From positions 1-30,659 of the forward strand of contig UQNC01000024.1 of NCBI GenBank assembly GCA_900542175.1: a stretch of DNA of 30,659 bases, read 5' to 3'. The position numbers and the translations under genes were made by a program. Numbering within the stretch: position 1 is the first letter of the stretch; each line of letters begins with the position of its first letter. Below the pieces are notes generated by a model. The model was not told the origin of the DNA. It ran no database searches and was given only the letters and a program-made list of their open reading frames with translations. Shown in pieces: positions 17,081-24,164 of the stretch. The stretch is from an uncultured Collinsella sp. (lineage in GTDB: Bacteria > Actinomycetota > Coriobacteriia > Coriobacteriales > Coriobacteriaceae).

Positions 17081-18369
17081 TGGCCCGTTTCCCCCTTGTT
17101 CCCACGGCACCCGAGCCCGAGCGTGCCATTTTAGTTGGTGTTGAGTGGTGCGACAATACATGGCCGCTCGATCGCTCGCTTGATGAGCTTGAGCGTCTTG
17201 CCCACACAGCTGGTGCCCAGTGCGTGGCACGCTTGTCGCAGCGTTTGGTAAAGCCGTATCCTAAATCGTTTATCGGTTCCGGTAAGGTTGAAGAGCTGTG
17301 CGGCCTGGTGCATCGCATGGATGCCGATGTCGTTATTTTTGACGACGACCTGACCCCCTCGCAGCAATCCTATTTGGAGAAAGCCGTGGGCGAGCCGGTA
17401 AAGATTATCGATCGTACAGCACTGATCCTAGATATCTTTGGCCTGCATGCTCAGACGCGTGAGGGACGCCTGCAGGTACAGCTGGCACAGCTTCAATATT
17501 TGTTGCCTCGCCTGCGTGGCATGTGGAGCCATCTCGCCAAGGAGCAGACGCGCGGCGGCATCGGCTCACGTTTTGGTCAGGGCGAAAGTCAGCTCGAGGT
17601 CGACCGTCGCCTCATTCGTAATAAGATCGCTGCGCTTCGTCGTGAGCTCAAGCAGGTTGAACAGCGTCGCGATGTTCAATCCAAGAACCGCATTGAGTCA
17701 CCGGCGTTTCGCGTCGCGTTAGCCGGTTATACCAATGCCGGTAAATCGACGTTGCTCAATCGTCTGACCGGCTCTACGGTACTTTCGCAGGACAAGCTGT
17801 TTGCTACGCTCGACCCGACGACGCGTTCGTATCGCCTGCCCGGCGGTCGCGGCATGACGATTACCGATACCGTCGGCTTTATTCAAAAGCTGCCCCATGG
17901 TCTGGTCGATGCCTTTAAATCGACGCTGTCCGAGGTTTTGGATGCCGCTCTAATTCTCAAAGTCGTAGATGCGTCTGACGAGGACTATGAGCGGCAGCTG
18001 GAGGCTGTCGACCGCGTGCTTGATGAGATCGGCGCCGGAGAGCGTTTAACGCTGACCGTATTCAATAAAATCGATCTTCTCGATAGCGTTGATCGATTGA
18101 GTTTCCGTCGTCGCTATCCGGAAGCCGTTCTGTTCTCGGCCCAAACGGGCGAGGGGCTCGACGATCTCGTTGATCGCATTGCTCGCGAGGCAGCTGCCAC
18201 CGATGTGTTGCTTTCCGCTGATATTCCGTATCGCGAGGGCGCTCTCATCACGCTGGTGCATGAGCAGGGAACCCTTCTGCATGAGGAATATCTCGAGGAC
18301 GGTGTTCGCATTGTGGCGAAGTTGCCGGCTCGTATTGCACCGCGGCTCGAGCGCTATCGTACGGAATAA
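17080..18369 (+). CDS. hflX: GTPase HflX
   Basis: 429 residues. HflX is a ribosome-binding GTPase that splits stalled or hibernating ribosomes, and in some bacteria responds to heat or antibiotics. The N-terminal HflX domain (about 20-200, with DDLTPSQQSYLEKA and EGRLQVQLAQLQYLLPRL) precedes the G domain, whose G1 GYTNAGKSTLLN begins at residue 216, with DTVGFIQKLPH (G3) and FNKIDLLD (G4). Its last 16 bases overlap the convergent gene at 18354-19058, and no terminator separates them. Confidence 0.96.
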   Translation: MARFPLVPTAPEPERAILVGVEWCDNTWPLDRSLDELERLAHTAGAQCVARLSQRLVKPYPKSFIGSGKVEELCGLVHRMDADVVIFDDDLTPSQQSYLEKAVGEPVKIIDRTALILDIFGLHAQTREGRLQVQLAQLQYLLPRLRGMWSHLAKEQTRGGIGSRFGQGESQLEVDRRLIRNKIAALRRELKQVEQRRDVQSKNRIESPAFRVALAGYTNAGKSTLLNRLTGSTVLSQDKLFATLDPTTRSYRLPGGRGMTITDTVGFIQKLPHGLVDAFKSTLSEVLDAALILKVVDASDEDYERQLEAVDRVLDEIGAGERLTLTVFNKIDLLDSVDRLSFRRRYPEAVLFSAQTGEGLDDLVDRIAREAAATDVLLSADIPYREGALITLVHEQGTLLHEEYLEDGVRIVAKLPARIAPRLERYRTE

Positions 18370-19058
18370 ACGATTTCTAGCACGCCTAGAATGACTGGCT
18401 GATGGAGCAGGTAGAACGGTAAGGCATGCCGACCCAGGACTGCGAGCGCCGGGATAGGATTGGCGTATGCCCATGCTGGCGCTTCGAGACTTGATGCTTG
18501 TGCTGCCTGGGCAGCAAAAAAGCCGGTAAGGTACATAAAGACAAACGGTATGAGCGGATAGTAATCTCCCGAAACAAAACCCGGGCCTGGGAATCCAAGC
18601 CATGCCAGGTAGGGGAGTGGGTAGACCGCCTTTGGAATGCCCCAGGTTAGGGCAAAAAGAACAAGGCACGCTGCGATGCCCCATGAGCCCGGTAATTTTT
18701 GGAGTAACGGACGGGTGAACGCAACCACCGCGGTGCACACCGCCATGCAATAAATGATGCCAAAGTTCACTGAATCGTCGACCGATACGAGCGTTGTTGC
18801 GATCCAGACGACCAAAGCTGCGGCAGCGTACTTAGCCGCTCGTTTGGCATTGTTGCGTGAGAGCGTGCACATCCAACCCGCGATAAACAAAAATACCCAG
18901 CTGATGCTGGCGCGCCAGACGTCCTGAAAGACAGTCTGGGTAAACCAAGGCATATCCCAGCCGTACAGGTAGGCGAGATCATAGCAAGCGTGAAAACCTG
19001 CCATAGAAATCATCGTAAACCCGCGGACGGTATCAAAGATGGTTATGCGTTTTTGCAT
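18354..19058 (-). CDS. Polytopic membrane protein, DUF1624/HGSNAT-like
   Basis: 234 residues with about six to eight hydrophobic helices. It opens KRITIFDTVRGFTMISMAGFHACYDLAYLYG, typical of DUF1624 (heparan-alpha-glucosaminide acetyltransferase catalytic-like) proteins, and ends with an HALPFYLLHQPVI helix also typical of that family. A membrane acyltransferase role is possible, but no substrate can be inferred. Its ATG overlaps the lexA stop (TAATG on the minus strand), so it is translationally coupled to lexA and should share LexA control. Its 3' end overlaps hflX by 16 bases. Confidence 0.75.
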   Translation of the reverse strand: MQKRITIFDTVRGFTMISMAGFHACYDLAYLYGWDMPWFTQTVFQDVWRASISWVFLFIAGWMCTLSRNNAKRAAKYAAAALVVWIATTLVSVDDSVNFGIIYCMAVCTAVVAFTRPLLQKLPGSWGIAACLVLFALTWGIPKAVYPLPYLAWLGFPGPGFVSGDYYPLIPFVFMYLTGFFAAQAAQASSLEAPAWAYANPIPALAVLGRHALPFYLLHQPVILGVLEIVYSVR

Positions 19059-19702
19059 TACGAGAACCGGCGCATCAAGCCGACGACTTTGCCCAGGATA
19101 ACGGGATTCGTTGCATAGATAGGTTCCATGGTGTCGTTCTCGGGCTGCAAGCGCACACGCCCCTGCTCCTTGTAGAACGTCTTGACGGTCGCCGAACCAT
19201 CAATCATGGCCACGACAATTTCGCCGTTCATGGCACTCTTTTGTTCACGGACGATGATGTAATCGCCATTGAAGATGCCGACATTGATCATTGAGCTCCC
19301 ATGCACCTCAAGGATAAAGGAACCCTGATCAGTGGCGATTTCGGTCGGGATAGTAAACGTGTCTTCGATATTCTGCTCTGCCAGAATGGGAATCCCAGCC
19401 GCGACGCAACCAACGAGCGGTAGCGAGACCGTTCCGCGAGGTGCGGTGGGCTCGTCAGATTTGGAAATTGAGACAGAGGAGCCATCCTCGTTAAAGAGTT
19501 CCAGGGCGCGCGGTTTGGTGGCATCGCGCTTGAGTAGCCCGCGCGCCTCCAGGGCAGAGAGATGGGCGTGCACGGTGCTGGGGGAGGAAAGGCCCACGGC
19601 AGAAGCCATCTCGCGCACGCTGGGCGGATAACCCTTCTCCTGCTGATATTCCTTGATGAAGTCGTAAATTTGCTGCTGACGCTTGGTAATTTTGCGAGCC
19701 AT
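19058..19702 (-). CDS. lexA: SOS repressor LexA
   Basis: 214 residues. The N-terminal winged-helix (ITKRQQQIYDFIKEY, SVREMASAVGLSSPSTVHAHL) binds SOS boxes. The C-terminal S24 peptidase domain has the self-cleavage site Ala102-Gly103 (VAAGIP), catalytic Ser137 (HGSSMI) and Lys174 (ATVKTF). The start is ATG 19702, with AGAGAGG eight bases upstream; longer frames would run through the operator. It is divergent from the LysM gene, across three LexA boxes, and autorepression is expected. Confidence 0.96.
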   Translation of the reverse strand: MARKITKRQQQIYDFIKEYQQEKGYPPSVREMASAVGLSSPSTVHAHLSALEARGLLKRDATKPRALELFNEDGSSVSISKSDEPTAPRGTVSLPLVGCVAAGIPILAEQNIEDTFTIPTEIATDQGSFILEVHGSSMINVGIFNGDYIIVREQKSAMNGEIVVAMIDGSATVKTFYKEQGRVRLQPENDTMEPIYATNPVILGKVVGLMRRFS

Positions 19703-19725
19703 CAGGGCATCCTCTCTACCCATGT

Positions 19726-19739
19726 CAAACAAATGTTCG
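19726..19739. promoter_or_regulatory. LexA box 1, in the lexA leader
   Basis: CAAACAAATGTTCG fits CGAAC-N4-GTTCG with one change. It lies 24 bases upstream of the lexA ATG, downstream of the predicted lexA promoter, where a bound repressor would act as a roadblock. Confidence 0.75.
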
Positions 19740-19747
19740 AATTTTGC

Positions 19748-19776
19748 TTGACAGGAACAACTGTTCGAAGATAATA
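19748..19776 (+). promoter_or_regulatory. Promoter of the LysM gene with LexA box 2 in its spacer
   Basis: -35 TTGACA (19748-19753), 17-bp spacer, -10 ATAATA (19771-19776). The spacer holds GGAACAACTGTTCG (19754-19767), a near-perfect SOS box. The layout is the same as the recA promoter, so induction by DNA damage is strongly predicted. Confidence 0.85.
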
Positions 19777-19802
19777 ATAACCGAACATTCGTTCTCGCGC
19801 TA
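19774..19802 (-). promoter_or_regulatory. Probable lexA promoter with LexA box 3
   Basis: A -10 TATTAT on the minus strand (19774-19779) overlaps the rightward -10. The 17-bp region upstream holds CGAACATTCGTTCT (19782-19795), a SOS box with one change. The -35 hexamer (19797-19802) is poor, so the promoter itself is tentative while the box is convincing. Confidence 0.55.
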
Positions 19803-19862
19803 GACATTTTTGTCCGCGCGGCTTGATAAAACTGTTCTCAGCAAAACACGCGAGAGGAGAAC

Positions 19863-20315
19863 ATGATGAACGTAACGAATATGGTCCAGGGAAACCTCGC
19901 CCTTAAGCTCGAGACGGCTGCAGAACCCACTTTTACGGTTGTTCAGGGTGGCCGCTCCGGCTTTCAGCCTTTGACCGTAAAGCCTGCGCGCAATCAGCAG
20001 GCTGTAGTCGCGCCGGCCCGCGTTGCCCTGAAGGTTCCGACGATTGTCGCCGTCGCCGTTGCGCTTACGCTCTTCTTTGTCCTCGCTATGTCGGTCTTTA
20101 GCGCTCGTCACGCCGCGTATGCCGAGTCCGTTTCCAACATTACCTACGAGACCATTCGCGTTCAGCCTGGCGATTCTCTTTGGTCGATTGCCGAAGAATA
20201 TCCAATCGAAGGCCTTTCCACGCAAGAGACTTCCGACATGATCCGTAGCGTCAATCATCTGGAGCATGGTTCGCTCGCCGCCGGTGCGCATCTTAAGGTT
20301 CCTGCTCGTTCGTAA
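19863..20315 (+). CDS. SOS-controlled LysM membrane protein, YneA/DivS-like division inhibitor candidate
   Basis: 150 residues: a cytoplasmic N-terminus, one membrane helix (about 58-80, VPTIVAVAVALTLFFVLAMS), then a single LysM peptidoglycan-binding domain (about 95-148, ETIRVQPGDSLWSIAEEYP to HLKVPARS). The start is ATG 19863; ATG 19866 is better spaced from AGGAG. It is divergent from lexA and directly controlled by a LexA box, as yneA is in Bacillus. YneA-type proteins stop septation during SOS. Sequence similarity beyond TM plus LysM is weak, so the function rests on architecture and context. Confidence 0.72.
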   Translation: MMNVTNMVQGNLALKLETAAEPTFTVVQGGRSGFQPLTVKPARNQQAVVAPARVALKVPTIVAVAVALTLFFVLAMSVFSARHAAYAESVSNITYETIRVQPGDSLWSIAEEYPIEGLSTQETSDMIRSVNHLEHGSLAAGAHLKVPARS

Positions 20316-20328
20316 TCATTATCGCGCT

Positions 20329-20372
20329 GCGCATGGTACCCTTGTTATCGTTTAAGAGGAGGTACCATGCGC
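20329..20372 (+). promoter_or_regulatory. Inverted repeat enclosing the nrdR start codon
   Basis: GCGCATGGTACC (20329-20340) and GGTACCATGCGC (20361-20372) are perfectly complementary over 12 bp, with a 20-base loop. The ATG (20367-20369) is in the right arm, and AGGAGG (20357-20362) is at the loop-stem junction. In mRNA this would hide the start codon. It may be a translational switch, or a DNA operator. Confidence 0.6.
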
Positions 20373-20810
20373 TGTCCCAAATGCGGCAAGGCACATACCC
20401 GCGTCGTTGATTCCCGTATGCAGGAGTCAAATAACACCATTAAGCGCCGTCGCGAATGTTGCTCGTGTAACTACCGCTTTACAACGTTTGAGCGATGCGA
20501 GGACCCTATCGAGGTCATTAAGTCAGATGGAACTAAGCAGCGGTTCGATCGCAATAAGCTTCTTGTCGGCGTGATGCGCGCCACCATCAAGCGCGATATC
20601 GACACTAAGAAGCTCAATGAGATTATCGATGACATCGAGGTCGAGCTTCGCTCTCGCACGCTGACGGCCGTCACGTCCCATGAGTTGGGTGACATGGTGC
20701 TCAAGCGCTTGGCCAAGATCGACAAGGTTGCGTACATCCGTTTTGCCTCGGTCTACCGCGATTTCAAAGACGTCGATGAATTTCTGCAAGAGCTCGACAA
20801 GCTAAGGTGA
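20367..20810 (+). CDS. nrdR: Transcriptional repressor NrdR
   Basis: 147 residues. NrdR senses ATP/dATP and represses ribonucleotide reductase genes. The N-terminal zinc ribbon has Cys3, Cys6, Cys31 and Cys34 (MRCPKCGK and ECCSCN). The ATP-cone follows at about 46-136 (EVIKSDGTKQRFDRNKLLVGV). AGGAGG lies four bases before the ATG. It is 51 bases after the LysM gene and four bases before dut, so dNTP control and dUTP removal are co-transcribed. lexA-LysM-nrdR proximity recurs in Actinomycetota. Confidence 0.97.
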   Translation: MRCPKCGKAHTRVVDSRMQESNNTIKRRRECCSCNYRFTTFERCEDPIEVIKSDGTKQRFDRNKLLVGVMRATIKRDIDTKKLNEIIDDIEVELRSRTLTAVTSHELGDMVLKRLAKIDKVAYIRFASVYRDFKDVDEFLQELDKLR

Positions 20811-20814
20811 TTCC

Positions 20815-21258
20815 ATGTCCAACATTACCGTCAACATAAAGCGTCTCGACCCCACCGTCGAGCTTCCCAAATACGCCCATCCCACCGATGCCGGCTTGGA
20901 TTTGCGCTCCAACGAGGACTGCGTCCTGAAGCCCTTCGAACGCCGTCTGGTCTCTACGGGGCTGGCCATCGCCCTGCCCGATGGCTACGCCGGCTTCGTT
21001 CAGCCCCGCAGCGGCTTGGCCATCAAGCAGGGCCTGTCTATAGTCAACACGCCGGGCCTCATCGACGCCCACTACCGAGGAGAACTCAAGGTTATCCTCA
21101 TCAACCTGGATCCCTCCAATAACATTCAAATCAATAAAGGCGACCGCATAGCCCAACTCGTCATCCAAGAAGTCCCCACGGTCAATCTCATAGAAGTAGA
21201 AGAACTAGACGAAACCGACCGAGGCAAAGGAGGCTTCGGCTCCAGCGGCATCGCCTAG
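20815..21258 (+). CDS. dut: Deoxyuridine 5'-triphosphate nucleotidohydrolase
   Basis: 147-residue trimeric dUTPase, converting dUTP to dUMP and preventing uracil incorporation. All five motifs are present: HPTDAGLDLRS (I), QPRSGLAIK (III, with catalytic-site Arg and Ser), GLIDAHYRGE (the Asp-Tyr nucleoside motif), RIAQLVIQ, and the C-terminal lid KGGFGSSG. Codons in the last third are noticeably less G+C-biased (many ATA, AGA, CTA) than neighbours. A palindromic element begins 13-20 bases after the stop. Confidence 0.97.
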   Translation: MSNITVNIKRLDPTVELPKYAHPTDAGLDLRSNEDCVLKPFERRLVSTGLAIALPDGYAGFVQPRSGLAIKQGLSIVNTPGLIDAHYRGELKVILINLDPSNNIQINKGDRIAQLVIQEVPTVNLIEVEELDETDRGKGGFGSSGIA

Positions 21259-21277
21259 GGCGCCCGTATCCCTCCCC

Positions 21278-21372
21278 CCCGGGGCTTACCTATATCATTC
21301 CATGCTCAAACATTCTCGCGTCGCTTCGCTCGCTGCGAAACTGCGCGTGGAACGATATAGGTAAGCCCCGGG
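21278..21372. repeat. Palindromic element A with conserved loop core
   Basis: Arms 21278-21304 and 21346-21372 are 27 nt and complementary at 25 positions; the two mismatches are G-U pairs if transcribed from the minus strand. A looser extension reaches 21271-21379. The 41-nt loop contains CTCAAACATTCTCG and GCTGCGAAACTGCG, which recur, inverted, in element B. It lies 19 bases after the dut stop. It could serve as a terminator-like 3' end, but has no T-run. Confidence 0.85.
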
Positions 21373-21409
21373 CGGGCGGCTACTCGCTTGAAACAATATT
21401 TACTTTTCT

Positions 21410-21458
21410 AGTAAGTCGATGCGATGAAGGGACGCCTCCTTTGTCGTATCGACTTACT
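21410..21458. repeat. Third hairpin, containing a dut-like 3'-end fragment in inverted orientation
   Basis: A 15-bp stem (AGTAAGTCGATGCGA / TCGTATCGACTTACT) has a single G-U pair and a smaller AAGG/CCTT hairpin in the loop. On the minus strand it contains CAAAGGAGGC, which is also in the dut 3' end (21225-21234), and can be read as YDKGGVPSS against dut GKGGFGSS. This suggests a decayed inverted copy of the dut end. Confidence 0.5.
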
Positions 21459-21479
21459 GTATTTATATTTTCTGGTTCC

Positions 21480-21540
21480 CCTTTGCAGATTCTACTGGTG
21501 GGGAATCTGGTATAGCCGCTGGTACGTTAACGCAGCTTAC
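21480..21540 (+). repeat. Degenerate inverted copy of the glycosyltransferase 3' end
   Basis: TGCAGATTCTACTGG (21484-21498) mirrors TGCCGCTTCTACTGG of the glycosyltransferase gene (minus strand, 21693-21679). The first could read CRFYWWG and the second reads CRFYWGG. Further matches (CCGCT, TTAA, GCTT) continue inward to element B. Both copies lie about 90 bases from the centre of B, so B is the middle of a quasi-palindrome of about 218 bp. Confidence 0.6.
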
Positions 21541-21637
21541 CTGCGGGAGGCCCCTATATATCGTCCCGCGCGCAGTTTCGCAGCGAAGCGAGAATGTTTG
21601 AGCACGGGACGATATATAGGGGCCTCCCGCAGGCAAG
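21536..21637. repeat. Palindromic element B with conserved loop core
   Basis: Arms 21541-21568 and 21605-21632 are perfectly complementary over 28 bp, extended to 21536-21637 with one mismatch. The 36-nt loop (21569-21604) holds CGCAGTTTCGCAGCGA and GAATGTTTGAGCA, the reverse complement of the element A loop with two short deletions. The arms of A and B are not alike apart from short CTTACC and TATAT-type pieces. It lies 14 bases after the stop of the leftward glycosyltransferase gene. Confidence 0.9.
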
Positions 21638-21651
21638 CGGAAATTAAGACG

Positions 21652-22953
21652 CTAGCGGATGTGCGCGGATTTTCCGCCCCAGTAGAAGCGGCAGAAGGCT
21701 CGTTTGCGCTTTTGGGGTTTGCCTACGAGCTCCATGGTTGCGATGGCTATGTCTTCGGCTGCGTGGGGGCGGCGTAGAACTTCGCCGTTGATGAGTAGCG
21801 CTTTGAGTGATTCGGGATGGTCGTGCAGGTGGCGCAGGGTTACGATGAGTTCTCGTGCGGTGGTGACATGCATACTGGCGCCCATGCCGGTGAGCATCGT
21901 GGTGTTGGCCTTTTCCTGGCCATAGGACTTGCCCAGCAGGATCATCGGCAGATGCGCGCACAGGCACTCGGTGACGGTGAGTCCGCCCGATTTGAGAATT
22001 GCCAGGTCGCAGCCGTGCATGAGGGCCGCCATGTCGTCCACGTAGTCCAGAACCGTAACGTTTTCGAGTTTCATGGCGTCGAAGAGCGTCTTGAGGCGGT
22101 CGGCGTATTCCTCATCCTTGCCCGGCAAAAAGACAAAATACATGTCCTCAAAGCTGCGTAGGAAGGGGAGGGTCTGGTCCATCGCCGCGCGAAAGCGGAC
22201 GTACGGTTGAGGTAAACTGGCGCCGGCCATAACCAGCACGACGGTCTTGTCGGTGGGGAGGTTGAACTTGGCTAGCTCTTCCTCGCGATCGTAATCCGTG
22301 TCGAATCCGGCGCGAATAGGAATGCCGGTAATGCGAATCTTTGCCTCGGGCACCTTGCGCGGACGCAGCGTTTCGGACATAAATTCGTTGGCAACACAGA
22401 ATAGATCGGTGTCCTTGTGGGGCCACCAGCCCTCGACTTCGTAGTCGGTCGGTACGCAGATGACTGGATAATCGATACCCGTAATTATGCGGGCACCCAC
22501 GGCAACATTGGCTGCTGTGATGTGCGTTGCGACCACGGCTATGGGCCTGCGGCTACGAATATATTCGTTGAAGGCGGGGAACATGATTCGCGACCATGCC
22601 GTGCCGCCACCCCAGAGAAGATGTCCCGTAAGTGTATATCTCCAGGTCAGGTCGTAAATGGGGCGCGTGGCTCCCGTAAAAGAAGCCGCGGTCTTATTAC
22701 CGTCGAATTTAATACGTCCAAAATCGAGGATATCGAGCACTTCAATCTCAACATCCTCGGGGATGCCATTGGTGCCGCGGATGAGGTCGAAGGCCTGCGC
22801 TATCGCATTTGCGGCGGCCTTGTGGCCCGAGCCAACGGAGGCGTGCACGATGGTCACGAGAGGTTTTTGCTGAGCCAGGAGCGTGGTTTGCTCCGATTGA
22901 GGAGTGCTGTGCGTGAGCAGGGGAGCGTCGTCACTCGTCTGCGCCTGGTCCAT
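21652..22953 (-). CDS. UgtP/MGDG-synthase-like glycosyltransferase
   Basis: 433-residue GT28-family enzyme. The N-terminal MGDG-synthase domain opens VTIVHASVGSGHKAAANAIA, and the C-terminal donor-binding domain has YVDDMAALMHGCDLAILKSGG followed by TVTECLCAHLPMIL. Relatives add glucose or galactose to diacylglycerol for glycolipid and lipoteichoic-acid anchors. The sugar and acceptor cannot be read here. The start is ATG 22953 because GGGGAG is seven bases upstream; a longer frame to 22992 has no such site. It is divergent from trxB; the 118 bases between hold no clear promoter motif. Confidence 0.85.
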   Translation of the reverse strand: MDQAQTSDDAPLLTHSTPQSEQTTLLAQQKPLVTIVHASVGSGHKAAANAIAQAFDLIRGTNGIPEDVEIEVLDILDFGRIKFDGNKTAASFTGATRPIYDLTWRYTLTGHLLWGGGTAWSRIMFPAFNEYIRSRRPIAVVATHITAANVAVGARIITGIDYPVICVPTDYEVEGWWPHKDTDLFCVANEFMSETLRPRKVPEAKIRITGIPIRAGFDTDYDREEELAKFNLPTDKTVVLVMAGASLPQPYVRFRAAMDQTLPFLRSFEDMYFVFLPGKDEEYADRLKTLFDAMKLENVTVLDYVDDMAALMHGCDLAILKSGGLTVTECLCAHLPMILLGKSYGQEKANTTMLTGMGASMHVTTARELIVTLRHLHDHPESLKALLINGEVLRRPHAAEDIAIATMELVGKPQKRKRAFCRFYWGGKSAHIR

Positions 22954-23071
22954 CGATAACTCCCCTTCAGCTTTGTAATGCGGTTTTATCATTGTAGTGC
23001 ATGAGTGTCACGTTCACGTAAATTTGGGTACGAGCGCAAAGAACGACAACGTTTCGACGAAAGGACGCTTC

Positions 23072-24010
23072 ATGACTACCGATAAGCCGATCGATGTTGC
23101 GATTATCGGTGGCGGCCCCGCGGGCTATGCTGCCGCCATTTATGCTGCGCGTGCCAACCTGACGACGACCGTGATTGAGCAGGGCATGTCGGGAGGGCAG
23201 ATCGCCACAACCAATGAGGTCGAGAACTATCCGGGTTTCCCGCTCCTGAGTGGCGCCGAACTCGGCGAGCGTTTTCAGCAGCATGCAGAGGGCCTGGGAG
23301 CACAGGTTACATGGAGCATGGTTACGGGTATCGATTACGATGCCGATGCAGCGTTGTTTACGGTACATCACGATATGGGCGATACGCTGGCCTCGAGCGT
23401 TATCGCTAGCATGGGTGCCACGCCGCGTCCGGCAGGTTTCGCAGGCGAGGATACGTATCGCGGTCGTGGCGTTTCATATTGCGCAACATGTGACGGCATG
23501 TTCTTCCGCGGCAAACAGGTCTTTGTAATCGGTGGTGGCAATTCGGCATGCGAAGAGGCGCTGTTCCTGTCAGACATTGCCACCAGCGTGACCATCGTGC
23601 TGCGCCGCGACCAGTTTCGTGCGCCTGATGGTGTTGTTCAGAAAGTACTCGAAAAGGACAATATTACAGTTAGGTACCAAACTAGTATTGTGGAGCTCTC
23701 GGGCGAAGCAATGCCAACGACGATCACCTTTAAGGACAATGCATCCGGTGAGACTCATACCGAGTCATTTGAACCTGGCTCGTTTGGCATCTTTGTCTTT
23801 ACGGGGATGCTGCCGCATACCGAGCTGGTTGAGCATCTAGTCGATCTGGCTCCTGACGGCGGCATTGTCACCGACGATTCGATGGCCACCCGTACGCCCG
23901 GCTTATTCGCAGCCGGCGATATCCGTTCCAAGCGTTTACGCCAGGTTGTGACCGCCGTTTCGGACGGAGCCATAGCAGCAACGAGCGCACACGCGTTTCT
24001 CCGTGAATAA
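23072..24010 (+). CDS. trxB: Thioredoxin reductase
   Basis: 312-residue FAD/NADPH flavoenzyme that reduces thioredoxin. It has FAD-binding GGGPAG (13-18), redox-active CATCDG with Cys137 and Cys140, NADPH-binding GGGNSACEE (about 155-163), and the C-terminal FAD motif TPGLFAAGDIR. The start is ATG 23072, with AAAGGA six bases upstream; a longer frame from 22997 is rejected. Thioredoxin itself is not in the window. A terminator-like hairpin follows. Confidence 0.95.
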   Translation: MTTDKPIDVAIIGGGPAGYAAAIYAARANLTTTVIEQGMSGGQIATTNEVENYPGFPLLSGAELGERFQQHAEGLGAQVTWSMVTGIDYDADAALFTVHHDMGDTLASSVIASMGATPRPAGFAGEDTYRGRGVSYCATCDGMFFRGKQVFVIGGGNSACEEALFLSDIATSVTIVLRRDQFRAPDGVVQKVLEKDNITVRYQTSIVELSGEAMPTTITFKDNASGETHTESFEPGSFGIFVFTGMLPHTELVEHLVDLAPDGGIVTDDSMATRTPGLFAAGDIRSKRLRQVVTAVSDGAIAATSAHAFLRE

Positions 24011-24050
24011 GTACGATAATATATCTTATGTAAGGTTGCTATCTTTACAC

Positions 24051-24092
24051 AAAGTGGTTGGACGATGCATCAATGTGTTGTCCAACCACTTT
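24051..24092 (+). terminator. Hairpin after trxB
   Basis: A perfect 13-bp stem (AAAGTGGTTGGAC / GTCCAACCACTTT), 16-base loop, is followed by TACTTG. It begins 40 bases after the trxB stop and ends just before the DUF1836 promoter. It is probably a terminator; the downstream T-run lies mainly in the stem. Confidence 0.65.
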
Positions 24093-24095
24093 TAC

Positions 24096-24129
24096 TTGCC
24101 GGCTATGTGGTATGCAAAACTAGATAACC
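24096..24129 (+). promoter_or_regulatory. DUF1836 promoter with operator shared with the DegV gene
   Basis: TTGCCG (24096-24101), 19-bp spacer, TAGATA (24121-24126), the spacing expected for MerR-type control. Bases 24100-24129 match 26 of 30 bases of the DegV upstream palindrome. The alternative -10 TACAAT at 24135-24140 lacks a good -35. Confidence 0.6.
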
Positions 24130-24164
24130 TAGAATACAATATAGTAAATGAACGGAGGACCTTT

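Noticed and set aside
21278..21637. Palindromes as a CRISPR array or integron attC site
   Set aside because: There are only two units, with different arms, no regular spacers, and no cas or integrase gene nearby.
21424..21777. 117-codon plus-strand frame through the palindromes
   Set aside because: It runs through hairpin B and into the antisense of the glycosyltransferase gene. It is better explained as inverted duplication; no ribosome-binding site.
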